From the NCBI RefSeq assembly GCF_036688685.1, contig NZ_JAQQPS010000008.1:124001-188000 (forward strand): 64,000 bases of DNA, written 5' to 3'. The position numbers were made by a program, and so were the translations under genes. Origin of the DNA: JALYUM01 sp036688685 (GTDB lineage Bacteria; Pseudomonadota; Gammaproteobacteria; Burkholderiales; Burkholderiaceae_D). Of this stretch, positions 8,939-17,866 are shown piece by piece. The notes under the pieces were generated by a model. That model did not search any database, was not told the origin of the DNA, and was given only the letters and a program-made list of their open reading frames with translations. The stretch's first letter is position 1. Each line of letters starts with the position of its first letter.

Positions 8939-9817
8939 ATGCTCAAGCTCCACCGCACCACGTTTTTTGCCTGTGCGCTCCTCGCGCTGTTGATCCTGGT
9001 TTTGTACGCCAGTGTGGGCGCGGTCAAGCCGTTTCACACGTGGGACTGGCGCGACATCGTCAGCGAAGGCGGCACCACGCTGCTGGCCTGCTGCTGGCTC
9101 GTCATGCTGCTCAGCAGCCGGCCCGGCGGCATGGTCACGCGCTGGCTGTCCTGCGGCCTGGCCGCCATCATGCTGGGCAACTGGGCCGACCTGATGGATG
9201 AATTCTTCAAGATGGGCAAAGCCTTCGAATGGAATCACTGGCTCGAAGCGCTGGTGGGGGTCGGCATGCTGACGCTGACGGTCGGCGTGCATTACTGGCG
9301 CCACGAGCAGGCCAATCTGAGCCAGCACCTGGAAAAACGCGAGCGCCTGTTTCGCGACCACCGCGCCTTCGACCGCATCACCCAGCTGGCCGACGCCGAC
9401 TATCTGCGCCGCCAGATCCGCCTGGAGCGCCAGCGCCGGCCCGGCGAAGACTGTGCCGTGGCGCTGCTCGACATCGACGGCTTCCACCTGATCAACCGCA
9501 GCTTCGGCCAGGCCGAAGGCGACCGCGCCTTGCAGGCAGTCGGCCACATGCTGCTGTTGAACTTGCGCAGCGACGATCTGTTGTGCCGTTACGCTGGCGA
9601 CCGCTTTGCCGTGCTGATGCCGGGCACCAGCGAAGCCGAGGCCACGGTCCTGGCGCACCACCTGTGCGACATGGTCGGGCGTATGCGCCACCACGCGGGC
9701 GCCACGCTGGTGCCGCTGACGCTGCGCCACGCCTGCGCCGCGGCCGATGACGCGCCGGAGATTGTGCTGCGCGCGCTGAACCAGGCGGTGCACCAGAGCG
9801 CCACGGCGCCGGCGTGA
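8939..9817 (+). CDS. membrane GGDEF-domain protein with degenerate AGDRF signature
   Basis: A 292-aa protein. The ATG at 8939 (MLKLHRTTFFACALLALLIL) starts directly with a membrane segment; several hydrophobic helices fill residues 1-130, followed by a short coiled-coil linker and a GGDEF domain. The signature loop reads Y-A-G-D-R-F instead of GG[DE]EF. The first D of the catalytic pair remains but the adjacent acidic residue is arginine, so cyclase activity is doubtful and a GTP or c-di-GMP sensing role is possible. The stop overlaps the GTG of the next gene (9814-9817), linking it to the AraC regulator. The upstream intergenic region is shared with the divergent TonB gene. Confidence 0.85.
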   Translation: MLKLHRTTFFACALLALLILVLYASVGAVKPFHTWDWRDIVSEGGTTLLACCWLVMLLSSRPGGMVTRWLSCGLAAIMLGNWADLMDEFFKMGKAFEWNHWLEALVGVGMLTLTVGVHYWRHEQANLSQHLEKRERLFRDHRAFDRITQLADADYLRRQIRLERQRRPGEDCAVALLDIDGFHLINRSFGQAEGDRALQAVGHMLLLNLRSDDLLCRYAGDRFAVLMPGTSEAEATVLAHHLCDMVGRMRHHAGATLVPLTLRHACAAADDAPEIVLRALNQAVHQSATAPA

Positions 9818-10827
9818 TCCGCTACAGCCAGGCTGGCGACCCGTTCATCCCGGCCCGCCATCAGCCGGCGCTGGTGCTCGACTACGCGCGCAGCCGCGAC
9901 GTGGCTGCGGCCGGCCTGGTGCGCGGCACCGGCTTGCTGCCATTGGGCGTGCCGGCCGCCGGCGATCTGCTGGCGCCGCGCGACTATCTGCAATTGCTGG
10001 CCAACGTGAACGGCGCGCTGGCCAGTCCCGACACCAGCTTCATGCTGGGCCAGCAGATGCTGCCAGGGCACTACGGCGCCGTCAGTCACGCCCTGCTGCA
10101 CGCGCAGAACCTGCGCCAGGCGCTCAATACGCTGGTCGCGTGGCAAAGCCGATTGTGCCCATTACTGAGCCCGCGCTGGCGCGAAGAGGGTGATCTGGCC
10201 GTGCTGTACTGGAGCGACGCGTTCGGCGCGCCCGGCCAGTTGCCCTTCCTGGTGGAGATGCACATGACGGCGGTGGTGGCGCTGTGCCGCTGGCTGGGTG
10301 GCCAGCGCTTGCCGTGGCGCTTCTGTTTCAACCGCTGCGCCCCGCGCCAGCGCGAGCAGCACGAGGTGCACCTGGGGCCGGCACTGCAGTTCGATTGCCA
10401 CCTCGACGCCATGCTGATCGACGCGCACTGGCTGGATCAGCCCTGGCCGCGCGGGAATGCCACGGCCGCCGCGGTGGCGCTGGACGAAATCGCCCACGCC
10501 ACAGACGCGCCGGCGCTGTTGGTGGCGCTGTACGACTACCTGCTGCAGCAAATCCGGTGCGCCCCGACGCTGGAAGGGACCGCCGCCGCCTTCGGCACCA
10601 GCGCGGCCACGCTGAAGCGCCACCTGGCGCGCCACGGCACCCATTTCCAGGCCGAGCTCGACCAGGTGCGCACGCATGTGGCGTTGTACCTGTTCCAGAT
10701 GCGCCGCTACGACAACGAGCAGGCCGCGACCTATCTGGGTTTTCATGATGCGACCAATTTCCGGCGCTCGTTCAAGCGCTGGACCGGCCAGACGCCGAGT
10801 TTTCTGCGCAGTTTCTTAAACGGGTAG
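9814..10827 (+). CDS. AraC-family transcriptional regulator (OruR-like)
   Basis: A 337-aa regulator starting with GTG at 9814, overlapping the GGDEF gene stop. Residues about 20-210 match the arabinose-binding-like N-terminal domain of this regulator type. The C-terminal 100 residues form an AraC-type double helix-turn-helix (TLEGTAAAFGTSAATLKRHL and QAATYLGFHDATNFRRSFKRW), ending in the usual TGQTPSFLR. The effector is unknown. Translational coupling to a membrane GGDEF protein suggests a shared regulatory circuit. Its end overlaps the converging histidine kinase gene by 12 bases. Confidence 0.88.
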   Translation: MIRYSQAGDPFIPARHQPALVLDYARSRDVAAAGLVRGTGLLPLGVPAAGDLLAPRDYLQLLANVNGALASPDTSFMLGQQMLPGHYGAVSHALLHAQNLRQALNTLVAWQSRLCPLLSPRWREEGDLAVLYWSDAFGAPGQLPFLVEMHMTAVVALCRWLGGQRLPWRFCFNRCAPRQREQHEVHLGPALQFDCHLDAMLIDAHWLDQPWPRGNATAAAVALDEIAHATDAPALLVALYDYLLQQIRCAPTLEGTAAAFGTSAATLKRHLARHGTHFQAELDQVRTHVALYLFQMRRYDNEQAATYLGFHDATNFRRSFKRWTGQTPSFLRSFLNG

Positions 10828-12039
10828 GCGGATCGCGAAGGTCGCGCCCAGCCCGCGCCCGGCGCTGCTGACACTGAGCGTGCCGCCGTGCAGTTCAATG
10901 ATGCGGCGCGCGATGTACAGGCCCAGTCCCAGGCCGGTGCCATTGTTTTGCTGTTGCAGGTTGAAGGCGCCGAACACGTGCGCCAGGTCTTCCGGCGCAA
11001 TGCCCTGGCCCGAGTCGGCGATATCGATTTCAAGGAGGGCGCCGTTGCGGCGAATGCCAATGCGGATCACGCCGCCCTCGGGCGTGAATTTGACTGCGTT
11101 GAACAGCAAATTCCACACCACCTGCTGCAGGCGCCGGCCGTCGGCCTCCAGCACGATATGGTCGCCGTAGTCGGCCGGCGTTACCTGCATCAGGATCTGC
11201 TTGGCGTGGGCATGGGTTTCGACGGTCGAGATGGCGTCGCGCAGCACCTGGCCCAGATTGATGGGCGCACGGGCAATCGACATCTGCCCGGTCAGGGTGC
11301 GCGCCGCGTCGATCAGGTCGTCGACCATGCCGGCTTCCTGGCGCACGTGCACGCGCATCGCTTCCAGGCCGGCCACCGCCTGTGGCGCCAGGTCCGGCAC
11401 GGTGCGCAGCAGCAGTTCGATGCGCATCGACAGCGCCGACAAGGGCGTGCGCATTTCGTGCGACACGGTGGCCAAAAACAGTTCGCGGGTGCGGTTCACG
11501 CGGGTCAGGTCGTCGATGGTTTCGCGCTGCCGGTCGAGGGTTTTCGACAGTGTGCCGAGCAGGGCGGCGTAGGTGTCCATGCGCCGGTTTGACACCGGTG
11601 CATCGAGCCGCACTTCGTTCCACAGCAAGTGGCCGGGCAGGCCGATGCGCCGGGCGATGCGTTCGGACGCCAGCGGCGAACTGAAGTCGGCGTAGCGCCA
11701 GCCGAACACCAGCACGCCATACACGGCGCCGCGCAGCAGCAAGGGCTGGGTTTGCACGCGCAAGCCATCGTCGAATTGGCTGGCGGCGCTAACACCGGAT
11801 GCGCACGTCGCCAGCACCATCTCGCGCTCGAATTGGGTGCCGGGACCATCCTCGGCCCACAGGGTCGAGCCGGCCAGCAGGATGCCCAGGCGCGAGCCGA
11901 CCAGCGGCCCGATGTGGCGCACCCCGGCGGCGTCCCAGGCGCTGGCGACGAGACCGGTGGCGTCCGTGAATTGCTGCAGCGGGGTGCGCCAGTCGTCCCA
12001 GTCGACCGGAACGTGATCGGGCAGGGTGACGTTGATCAC
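10816..12039 (-). CDS. sensor histidine kinase, soluble
   Basis: A 407-aa kinase without clear membrane helices. Residues 1-150 form a sensory region (GAF/PocR-like by appearance). The dimerisation/phosphoacceptor helix contains VSHEMRTPLS with His194, followed by an HATPase domain with N (LLFNAVKFT), G1 (DSGQGI) and G2 (GTGLGLGLYIARRI) boxes. No receiver domain is attached. It follows the KaiC-like ATPase gene with an ATGA overlap (12036-12039), so the two are translated together. KaiC-like proteins next to histidine kinases are a recurrent bacterial signalling arrangement; the partner response regulator is not adjacent. Confidence 0.9.
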   Translation of the reverse strand: MINVTLPDHVPVDWDDWRTPLQQFTDATGLVASAWDAAGVRHIGPLVGSRLGILLAGSTLWAEDGPGTQFEREMVLATCASGVSAASQFDDGLRVQTQPLLLRGAVYGVLVFGWRYADFSSPLASERIARRIGLPGHLLWNEVRLDAPVSNRRMDTYAALLGTLSKTLDRQRETIDDLTRVNRTRELFLATVSHEMRTPLSALSMRIELLLRTVPDLAPQAVAGLEAMRVHVRQEAGMVDDLIDAARTLTGQMSIARAPINLGQVLRDAISTVETHAHAKQILMQVTPADYGDHIVLEADGRRLQQVVWNLLFNAVKFTPEGGVIRIGIRRNGALLEIDIADSGQGIAPEDLAHVFGAFNLQQQNNGTGLGLGLYIARRIIELHGGTLSVSSAGRGLGATFAIRLPV

Positions 12040-13589
12040 GCGGCGGGTTCGAGCGGCAAGTCGGCGTCCGGCGGCATGGGCGCGCCGCCGGCGACGGCTT
12101 CTTCCACCGCCGGGCTCTGGCGCGAAGGTGAACGTGACAACAGGCCGTAGTAGGCCGAGAACGGCAACTGCGGTACGGCCTGGACGTCGCAGCCGGTTTC
12201 ATCGATCAGCAGCAGGCCGCCCGCGCCGATGGCGTATTCGCGCGTGATCTGCAGGTTGCGGCTGCCGCGCACTTTGGGCACGGCGATCGCGCGCCGCAGC
12301 ATGGTCGAAATTTCGACGTAGTTGAGCAGGATGATGTTGTCGACCAGGTGCGAGCCTTTGAGTTCTTCGCTGATCTGCGACACGCCCAGCAATTCAGGGC
12401 TTTCGTAGTTGAACAGCGTTGTCGCCAGGCGGTGCTTGAAGAAGGTCGCCAGTGCGTACAGGTAATCGGCCACCTCGCTACGGCTGGTCATTTCGTAGAC
12501 GGCAATCGAATCGAGCACCACGCAATCGACGTTCCCGGACTCGACCAGCTTGACGATGCGCTCGAAGTGCACGTCCAGTTCGAGTTCCAGCGGCGACTCG
12601 TAGTGGATCACCAGCTGGCCGGCGTCGACCAGTGCCTGCAGGTCGAAGCCGAGCGACAAGGCATTGCGCATCAACTGGCGTGGATGTTCGTCCAGGCTCA
12701 CCAGCAGCGCCTTGTGGCCGCTCGCGATGGCGTGGCTGAGGAACTGGACGCCGAGCACGGTTTTGCCGGTGCCGGAAATGCCGCTCACCATCGTCACCGA
12801 GCCTTTGTAGATGCCGCCATCCATCATGGTGTCGATGGCGGGCGAACCGGTCGACATGCGCTCGTCCGAGGTCGGCTGGTCGTAAAGGGAAATCGGGCGC
12901 GACTGGGCGCGGCGGTAGACGTGCACGCCCACGTCCGGCTCGATGCGCAGGGTGTGGCTGCCGCCGATAAAATCCTGGCCGCGCGATTTCATCACCGTCA
13001 GGCGGCGGTGCACGCGGCGCCGGTTTTCTTCGCGGCTGAGGGTGATGATGGTGTCGAACACGAACCGTTCATGGGCCAGCACGCCGGTCATCGACTCGTC
13101 CTTCTCGGCGGTGACGAGGGTGGTCACGCCCAGGCGCGTGAGGCCTTCGATGAGCAGGTGCACGTCCTCGCGAAACTGCATGGCGTGCGCTTCGGCGTAC
13201 AAACGCAGGGGCGTCAGGCCATCGATCAGCAGGCGCCTGGCGCCCATGCCGCGCAAGGTGGCGGCAAAGACGCCGTCGTCGCTGCGAAATTCGCTCAGCA
13301 GCACGGCCGGGCTGGTCTGGATGATCTTGATCTTGCCCTGGTCGATCTGGCCTTGCAGGTCCCAGTTGAAGCCGGCGGCGTCGCGCAGCAGTTTGACGGG
13401 GTCGAGCTCGAACGAGACGATGGCGCCCGGTTCGTCGTGGTCCACGGCGCCGTGGTAGATGAAGCCCAGGCCGAGCGTGGTCTTGCCGGAGCCGGGCGGG
13501 CCCTCGACGAGCAGGTTGTTATTGCGCGGAACCCCGCCGTGCAGGATTTCATCGAGTCCCGCAATACCCGTCTTGACCAGCTGAGTCAC
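12036..13589 (-). CDS. KaiC-like double-domain ATPase
   Basis: Two RecA/KaiC ATPase domains in tandem, with Walker A motifs GPPGSGKTT near residue 30 and GISGTGKTV near residue 270. The product is 517 aa from a GTG start at 13589. I chose this GTG because AGGGGGA sits six bases upstream on the coding strand and homologous KaiC-like proteins begin close to LVKTGIAGLDEIL. The alternative ATG at 13628 has no visible ribosome site and would add 13 residues. KaiC-like proteins autophosphorylate and act in signalling; no kaiA or kaiB is visible, so circadian function should not be assumed. It is coupled to the downstream histidine kinase. Confidence 0.88.
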   Translation of the reverse strand: MTQLVKTGIAGLDEILHGGVPRNNNLLVEGPPGSGKTTLGLGFIYHGAVDHDEPGAIVSFELDPVKLLRDAAGFNWDLQGQIDQGKIKIIQTSPAVLLSEFRSDDGVFAATLRGMGARRLLIDGLTPLRLYAEAHAMQFREDVHLLIEGLTRLGVTTLVTAEKDESMTGVLAHERFVFDTIITLSREENRRRVHRRLTVMKSRGQDFIGGSHTLRIEPDVGVHVYRRAQSRPISLYDQPTSDERMSTGSPAIDTMMDGGIYKGSVTMVSGISGTGKTVLGVQFLSHAIASGHKALLVSLDEHPRQLMRNALSLGFDLQALVDAGQLVIHYESPLELELDVHFERIVKLVESGNVDCVVLDSIAVYEMTSRSEVADYLYALATFFKHRLATTLFNYESPELLGVSQISEELKGSHLVDNIILLNYVEISTMLRRAIAVPKVRGSRNLQITREYAIGAGGLLLIDETGCDVQAVPQLPFSAYYGLLSRSPSRQSPAVEEAVAGGAPMPPDADLPLEPAA

Positions 13590-13596
13590 TGACTGT

Positions 13597-13616
13597 CCCC
13601 CTGATTTAATAGGGGG
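13597..13616 (-). promoter_or_regulatory. hairpin covering the ribosome site of the KaiC-like gene
   Basis: On the minus strand, CCCCCT (13602-13597 complement) and AGGGGG (13616-13611 complement) form a perfect 6-bp stem with an 8-base A/T-rich loop. The downstream arm is the AGGGGG Shine-Dalgarno for the GTG at 13589. If the transcript starts upstream of the hairpin, folding would hide the ribosome site. This is a possible translational control element; the structure is visible but its use is inferred. Confidence 0.45.
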
Positions 13617-13726
13617 CAAGTTTATCATGCGCGGCGCTTTGCCTGCGTGACGTATCGGTGAGTTGGCGAACGTTCGGCAACCTGGTCTTGGATTAAAGTT
13701 GTTTATCACTTAACAGGAGACACACC

Positions 13727-14263
13727 ATGGATTCGATCAACCAGAACCAGCCCGAAGAAAACCACCGCGACCTCGTCGGCGCGGACGCCGTCAAGCAGAT
13801 CAAGGAAACCGTCGACAGTTCCGATACCTGTTTTTTTGTGACCGCCACCTACAGCGGCGCGTCGAGCGGCGCGCGCCCGATGAACATCCGCCAGGTCGAC
13901 GACCAGGGCACGCTGTGGTTCCTGAGTTCCAGCGACAGTCACAAGAACGCCGAGATCGCCGTGGACCCGAGCGTGAAGCTGTACTTGCAAGGGTCGACCC
14001 ACTCGGAGTTCCTGCATCTGTCCGGCCACGCCACCATTTCGACCGACAAGGCAAAAATCAAGGAACTGTGGACGCCGATCCTGAAAACCTGGTTCACCGA
14101 AGGCGAAGACGATCCGCGCATCACGGTCATCAAAATCGTGCCGACGGATGCGTATTACTGGGACAACAAGCACGGCAAGGCAATTGCCGGCATCAAGATG
14201 CTGATTGGCGCCGCGATCGGGAAAACGCTGGACGATTCGATCGAGGGCACGTTGCGCGTTTGA
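13727..14263 (+). CDS. general stress protein 26-like pyridoxamine 5'-phosphate oxidase-fold protein
   Basis: A 178-aa protein of the split-barrel flavin/PNPOx-like fold, similar in style to Bacillus general stress protein 26 (GARPMNIRQVDDQGTLWFLS, SVKLYLQG, HATISTDKAKIKELW, DAYYWDNKHGKAIAGIKM). These proteins bind FMN or FAD; enzymatic activity is generally unproven. The ATG at 13727 has AGGAG upstream. The gene is divergent from the KaiC-like gene. The specific substrate is unknown. Confidence 0.85.
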   Translation: MDSINQNQPEENHRDLVGADAVKQIKETVDSSDTCFFVTATYSGASSGARPMNIRQVDDQGTLWFLSSSDSHKNAEIAVDPSVKLYLQGSTHSEFLHLSGHATISTDKAKIKELWTPILKTWFTEGEDDPRITVIKIVPTDAYYWDNKHGKAIAGIKMLIGAAIGKTLDDSIEGTLRV

Positions 14264-14417
14264 AGTGTGGTGGCGCGGCATGCCGCACTGTCGAAAAATC
14301 TTACAGTGCGGACTAGTTTATGGAACGGCATGACGATAAGTGGTTGATTGCATGAGGAATGTGTATAGTGGAACAGTTATTGCTTTATTGCACGTATACA
14401 TTCTTAACGGAAATCAC

Positions 14418-15041
14418 ATGAAAAAATCGTTTGCCACCTTGTCTGCCGCTTTGCTGTTCGCGTTCGCTGGCAGCGTCCAGGCCGGACCGCTTCTGTATGC
14501 CCAGGCGGGCAAGCAAAATGTGACGGAGTACACCTTCACGGCGGCGGCAAGCGGCGACCTGCTGGCGTATTTCGTGGGCGCCACCGCTTCTTATACGGAG
14601 GAGATCACGGTGCTGATCAACGGCGTCGCCAGTTCGATCCAGGGTCTCAACAACAAGACCGCGCACAACAATGACACGCTCAATTTCGGCACCGTGCAAG
14701 CCGGCGATGCGCTGGTGTTCAAGATGGTCACCATCACCCCGACCACCGGCGTGGGTCCCTGGTACTCGCAAAAAAGCCTGAACAGCGACGGCGTCAACCA
14801 TATCTATGCCGCCACCTACGCAGGCGACCGCGCCCTGCCTGCCGGCGTCGTGGTGGCATTCGAAGATTTGGCGAAAGGCGGCGACTTCAATTACGCCGAC
14901 GTGCGCTACTTGTTCACCAACGTCTTGATCAATGCTCCTGCCAGGGCCGGCGCCAACGTCCCCGAGCCGGGTTCGCTCGCCTTGCTTGGCCTGGGAATCG
15001 CCGCTTTTGCCGCCAGCCGCCGCAAGCGCGTCACCCGGTAG
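14418..15041 (+). CDS. PEP-CTERM sorting-signal protein
   Basis: A 207-aa exported protein. From the ATG at 14418 it has a signal peptide (MKKSFATLSAALLFAFAGSV, cleavage near QAG). It ends with a PEP-CTERM tripartite tail: V-P-E-P-G-S, a hydrophobic helix (LALLGLGIAAFAAS) and a basic RRKR terminus. PEP-CTERM proteins are processed by exosortase in exopolysaccharide-producing Gram-negative bacteria, so an exosortase should be encoded elsewhere. The mature region is a compact beta-rich domain of unknown function. An in-frame start further upstream (14340) would bury the signal peptide, so I rejected it. Confidence 0.85.
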   Translation: MKKSFATLSAALLFAFAGSVQAGPLLYAQAGKQNVTEYTFTAAASGDLLAYFVGATASYTEEITVLINGVASSIQGLNNKTAHNNDTLNFGTVQAGDALVFKMVTITPTTGVGPWYSQKSLNSDGVNHIYAATYAGDRALPAGVVVAFEDLAKGGDFNYADVRYLFTNVLINAPARAGANVPEPGSLALLGLGIAAFAASRRKRVTR

Positions 15042-15176
15042 CGGAAACAATAGTTGAAGAAATGAAATCTTTAACATAGATGCCTGTTATACAATCCTCG
15101 GTGGGCCGACATTCGGTTTCTATTGGGGAAAAGTCTTGCAGACCGCAGCTGTTAATTGTTTTACCTGGATCTTGCC

Positions 15177-16394
15177 GTGAACATTGCACTACGGCTGGAC
15201 CTGCGCACCATGATGCTGACGATGGCATGCATCAATTTGCTGTTTGCGGCGATGCTGGCGCTGGTGTCCTTGCATTCCGGCAGGGTCAAGGGTGCGCGCC
15301 AGTGGGCGGTGGGCATGGTGCTGCTGGGCGCCGGTTATTCCGGAGCCGGGCTGCTGGTCGACACGCCGCCGCCCGCGGCCATGGTGATCATGGCCATGGG
15401 CATCGGGCTTGGCCTCGGCATGATGTTCAATGGTATCGAGGCATTCAAGGACCAGCCCTGCAGTTATCGCCTGACACTCGCGCTGGCGGTCGGGATGGGC
15501 GTGCAGACGTTTTGGTTCCTGGTCGTCAGGAACGATGTCCAGGGCCGCATTACCGCCAACTGGCTGGTACATTCACTGGTCAACCTGGCCTGCGCACGCG
15601 CGCTGTTTGTTCGCGTCGCGCAACCCTTGCGCACCGCGTACTGGCTCGCCGGCGCCTCCTTCCTGGCCCTCGGTAGCGCTACGCTGGCACGCGTGCTGGC
15701 TGCGCTGTTTGCGCCGGCCAACACGGTCTACCTGTTCGCCCCCGGCAAAATCAGCCCCGGTGTGTTCATGGTCGCCAGTCTGGCGCAGATGGCGCTCGCG
15801 TTCGGCCTGATCCTGATGATTAATTACCGCCTTGCGAGCGATTTGCGCCAGTTGGCCTCGACCGATTCGCTGACCGGCGTACTCAATCGCGGCAGCATCG
15901 AGAAAGAGCTGTCGCGTCAGGTGGCGCTGGCGAAACGCAGCGGCGCGGCGCTGGCACTGATGATGATCGACGTCGATCACTTCAAGCGCATTAACGACAG
16001 CCACGGCCATCCGGCCGGCGACGAGGTGCTGCGCCAGTTGGCCGCGCTGCTGCGATCCTTGGTCCGGCAGGGTGATGCCGTGGGCCGTTACGGTGGCGAG
16101 GAATTCTGCATCGTACTGCCCAACACCAGCGCGCCTGCCGCCGCCCTACTGGCCGAACGCCTGCTGCAGCGCTATGCCGATTTGCGCGTGGCATGGGGCG
16201 CGACCGTGCTCAACGGCACCGTCAGCATCGGCATCGCCGATAGCGCCACCAGCGGGCACGCGGTGGCGCCCCTGATCGCCGCCGCCGACCGCGCGCTGTA
16301 CCAGGCCAAGGCGGCGGGGCGCAACCGGATGGTGCTGCACACGGCGGACGAACCGGCGCTGGCCGAGGCGCAGCCCAGAATGCAGTGGAATTAA
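15177..16394 (+). CDS. membrane-bound diguanylate cyclase
   Basis: A 405-aa protein with about six hydrophobic segments in residues 10-215 and a C-terminal GGDEF domain with an intact G-G-E-E-F active loop. Other conserved cyclase motifs are present: DSLTGVLNR, DVDHFKRINDSHGHPAGD and QAKAAGRN. It should make c-di-GMP from two GTP at the inner membrane. No RxxD inhibitory site is obvious immediately before the active loop. The start is uncertain: GTG at 15177 gives MNIALRLDLRTMMLTM; a TTG at 15156 and an ATG at 15210 are alternatives. It converges with the MocR gene, sharing stop-codon bases at 16391-16394. Confidence 0.88.
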   Translation: MNIALRLDLRTMMLTMACINLLFAAMLALVSLHSGRVKGARQWAVGMVLLGAGYSGAGLLVDTPPPAAMVIMAMGIGLGLGMMFNGIEAFKDQPCSYRLTLALAVGMGVQTFWFLVVRNDVQGRITANWLVHSLVNLACARALFVRVAQPLRTAYWLAGASFLALGSATLARVLAALFAPANTVYLFAPGKISPGVFMVASLAQMALAFGLILMINYRLASDLRQLASTDSLTGVLNRGSIEKELSRQVALAKRSGAALALMMIDVDHFKRINDSHGHPAGDEVLRQLAALLRSLVRQGDAVGRYGGEEFCIVLPNTSAPAAALLAERLLQRYADLRVAWGATVLNGTVSIGIADSATSGHAVAPLIAAADRALYQAKAAGRNRMVLHTADEPALAEAQPRMQWN

Positions 16395-17857
16395 CAGTTC
16401 GCATCCGAACTGGCGGCGCCGCTGACGCGTGCCAAACTTGAGCGCGCTCCCGCAACAGCCTGCAAGCGCTCTTGCAGATAACTACTCAGGCGTGGGTGCT
16501 GGCTGAACGCGACGTTGAAACGGATATGCTGGTCGGGTGTGTTATGTGCCGAGAAGGCGGCGCCACGCATCAGCAGGATCTTGTTGCGGAAGGCGTCTTG
16601 CACCAGCAAGTCAACGTCCAGACCTTGTGGCATGGTGCCCCACAAAAAAATCCCTGCATCGCCCGGCTGCTCGAACAGCACGCCGGCCGCGCTCAATTGG
16701 CGCGCACTGGCGTTGCGCGCCACCATGATCTTGCGCTGCAGGCGGTCCAGGTGTTTGCGCAAGTTGCCGGCTCTGAGTACCTCCAGCAGCACATATTCAT
16801 TCAGCGCCGGCATCGTCATGATGGAATGGATCTTGGCTCGCATCAGCACGCGCAGCAGGGCAGGGGCGGCGGCGAGATAGCCCAGGCGCAAGGCAGGGCT
16901 GAGTGCCTTGCAAAAGCTGGAGTAATAAATCACGCCATCGAGGCCGGACAGGGATGCCAGCCGCGTGCTGTGGCCTTGCTGAAAATGGCCGTGTACGTCG
17001 TCTTCAGCGATCAGGACGCCATATTGCTGCGCCAGGATCAGGACCTTGTGCAAATTGGCAGCACTGCTGCTCCACCCAGTGGGGTTATGCAGCGCCGTTT
17101 GCATGAATAGCAGGCGCGGGCGGTGCTCGCGGCAAGCGGCCTCGAATGCCGCCAGATCGAGTCCATCCGGGCGGCGCTTGATGGGCACCAGGCGGATGCC
17201 ATCCTGGCGCAAACGGCCAAACATCAGAAAATAGCCGGGATCTTCCACCAGCACGGTGTCGCCGGCTTGCAAAAAACTACGGCAAATCAGGTCAATGGCA
17301 TGGGTGCCGCCAAAGGTGGTGAGGATGTGGCTCGCGTCAACGGCCGCGCCGATGCCGCGCAACAGCAGCGCGATGTGCTCACGTAATTCCGGTAGCCCCT
17401 GCGGCGGACAGCGCGAGGCCATGCCGGCAGGGCTACGCGCCAGCGCCTTTTGCACGGCCGTGGCCGGTACCGCGTCATGCAGCCAGGTCGGCGGCAATGC
17501 GCCGCTGCTGGCCTGCAAGACACCAGCGCGCTGATCGTTTGCCTGCTGCGCCAACCACACCGCCTCTTGCTCCTCGCCCGCTTCGAGCGCGACGTCATCG
17601 GGAACCGCGCTGCTGGCGTCGGTCCTTGTGCGCACAAAAAAACCCGCCGTGCCATGCGAATCGATGACGCCTGCCGCGACCAGCCTGTCATACGCCACCA
17701 CGACTGTATTCGTGCTGACGGCTAACTGCGTGGCGAGCTGGCGTATCGATAACAGTCTGGCGCCGCCAGGCAGGGCCCGGCTCTCGGCCAGATGGCGCAA
17801 CTTTGCCTCAATCTGCGCGGACAGGGCGGTGGTGGAGGAACGGTCGATGGCGAACAT
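16391..17857 (-). CDS. MocR/PdxR-type GntR regulator with aminotransferase domain
   Basis: A 488-aa fusion of an N-terminal winged helix (GARLLSIRQLATQLAVSTNT, VVVAYDRLVAAGVI) and a class I aminotransferase-like domain that binds PLP. The PLP lysine is likely in SSFCKALSPALRLGY. MocR proteins usually sense PLP or an amino-acid ligand and control a neighbouring gene. The ATG at 17857 is used; a TTG two codons upstream is possible. It lies 9 bases downstream of a LysE-type exporter gene on the same strand. Control of amino-acid export is therefore a plausible role, although divergent placement is more usual. Confidence 0.9.
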   Translation of the reverse strand: MFAIDRSSTTALSAQIEAKLRHLAESRALPGGARLLSIRQLATQLAVSTNTVVVAYDRLVAAGVIDSHGTAGFFVRTRTDASSAVPDDVALEAGEEQEAVWLAQQANDQRAGVLQASSGALPPTWLHDAVPATAVQKALARSPAGMASRCPPQGLPELREHIALLLRGIGAAVDASHILTTFGGTHAIDLICRSFLQAGDTVLVEDPGYFLMFGRLRQDGIRLVPIKRRPDGLDLAAFEAACREHRPRLLFMQTALHNPTGWSSSAANLHKVLILAQQYGVLIAEDDVHGHFQQGHSTRLASLSGLDGVIYYSSFCKALSPALRLGYLAAAPALLRVLMRAKIHSIMTMPALNEYVLLEVLRAGNLRKHLDRLQRKIMVARNASARQLSAAGVLFEQPGDAGIFLWGTMPQGLDVDLLVQDAFRNKILLMRGAAFSAHNTPDQHIRFNVAFSQHPRLSSYLQERLQAVAGARSSLARVSGAASSDANC

Positions 17858-17866
17858 GTTCAAAGT

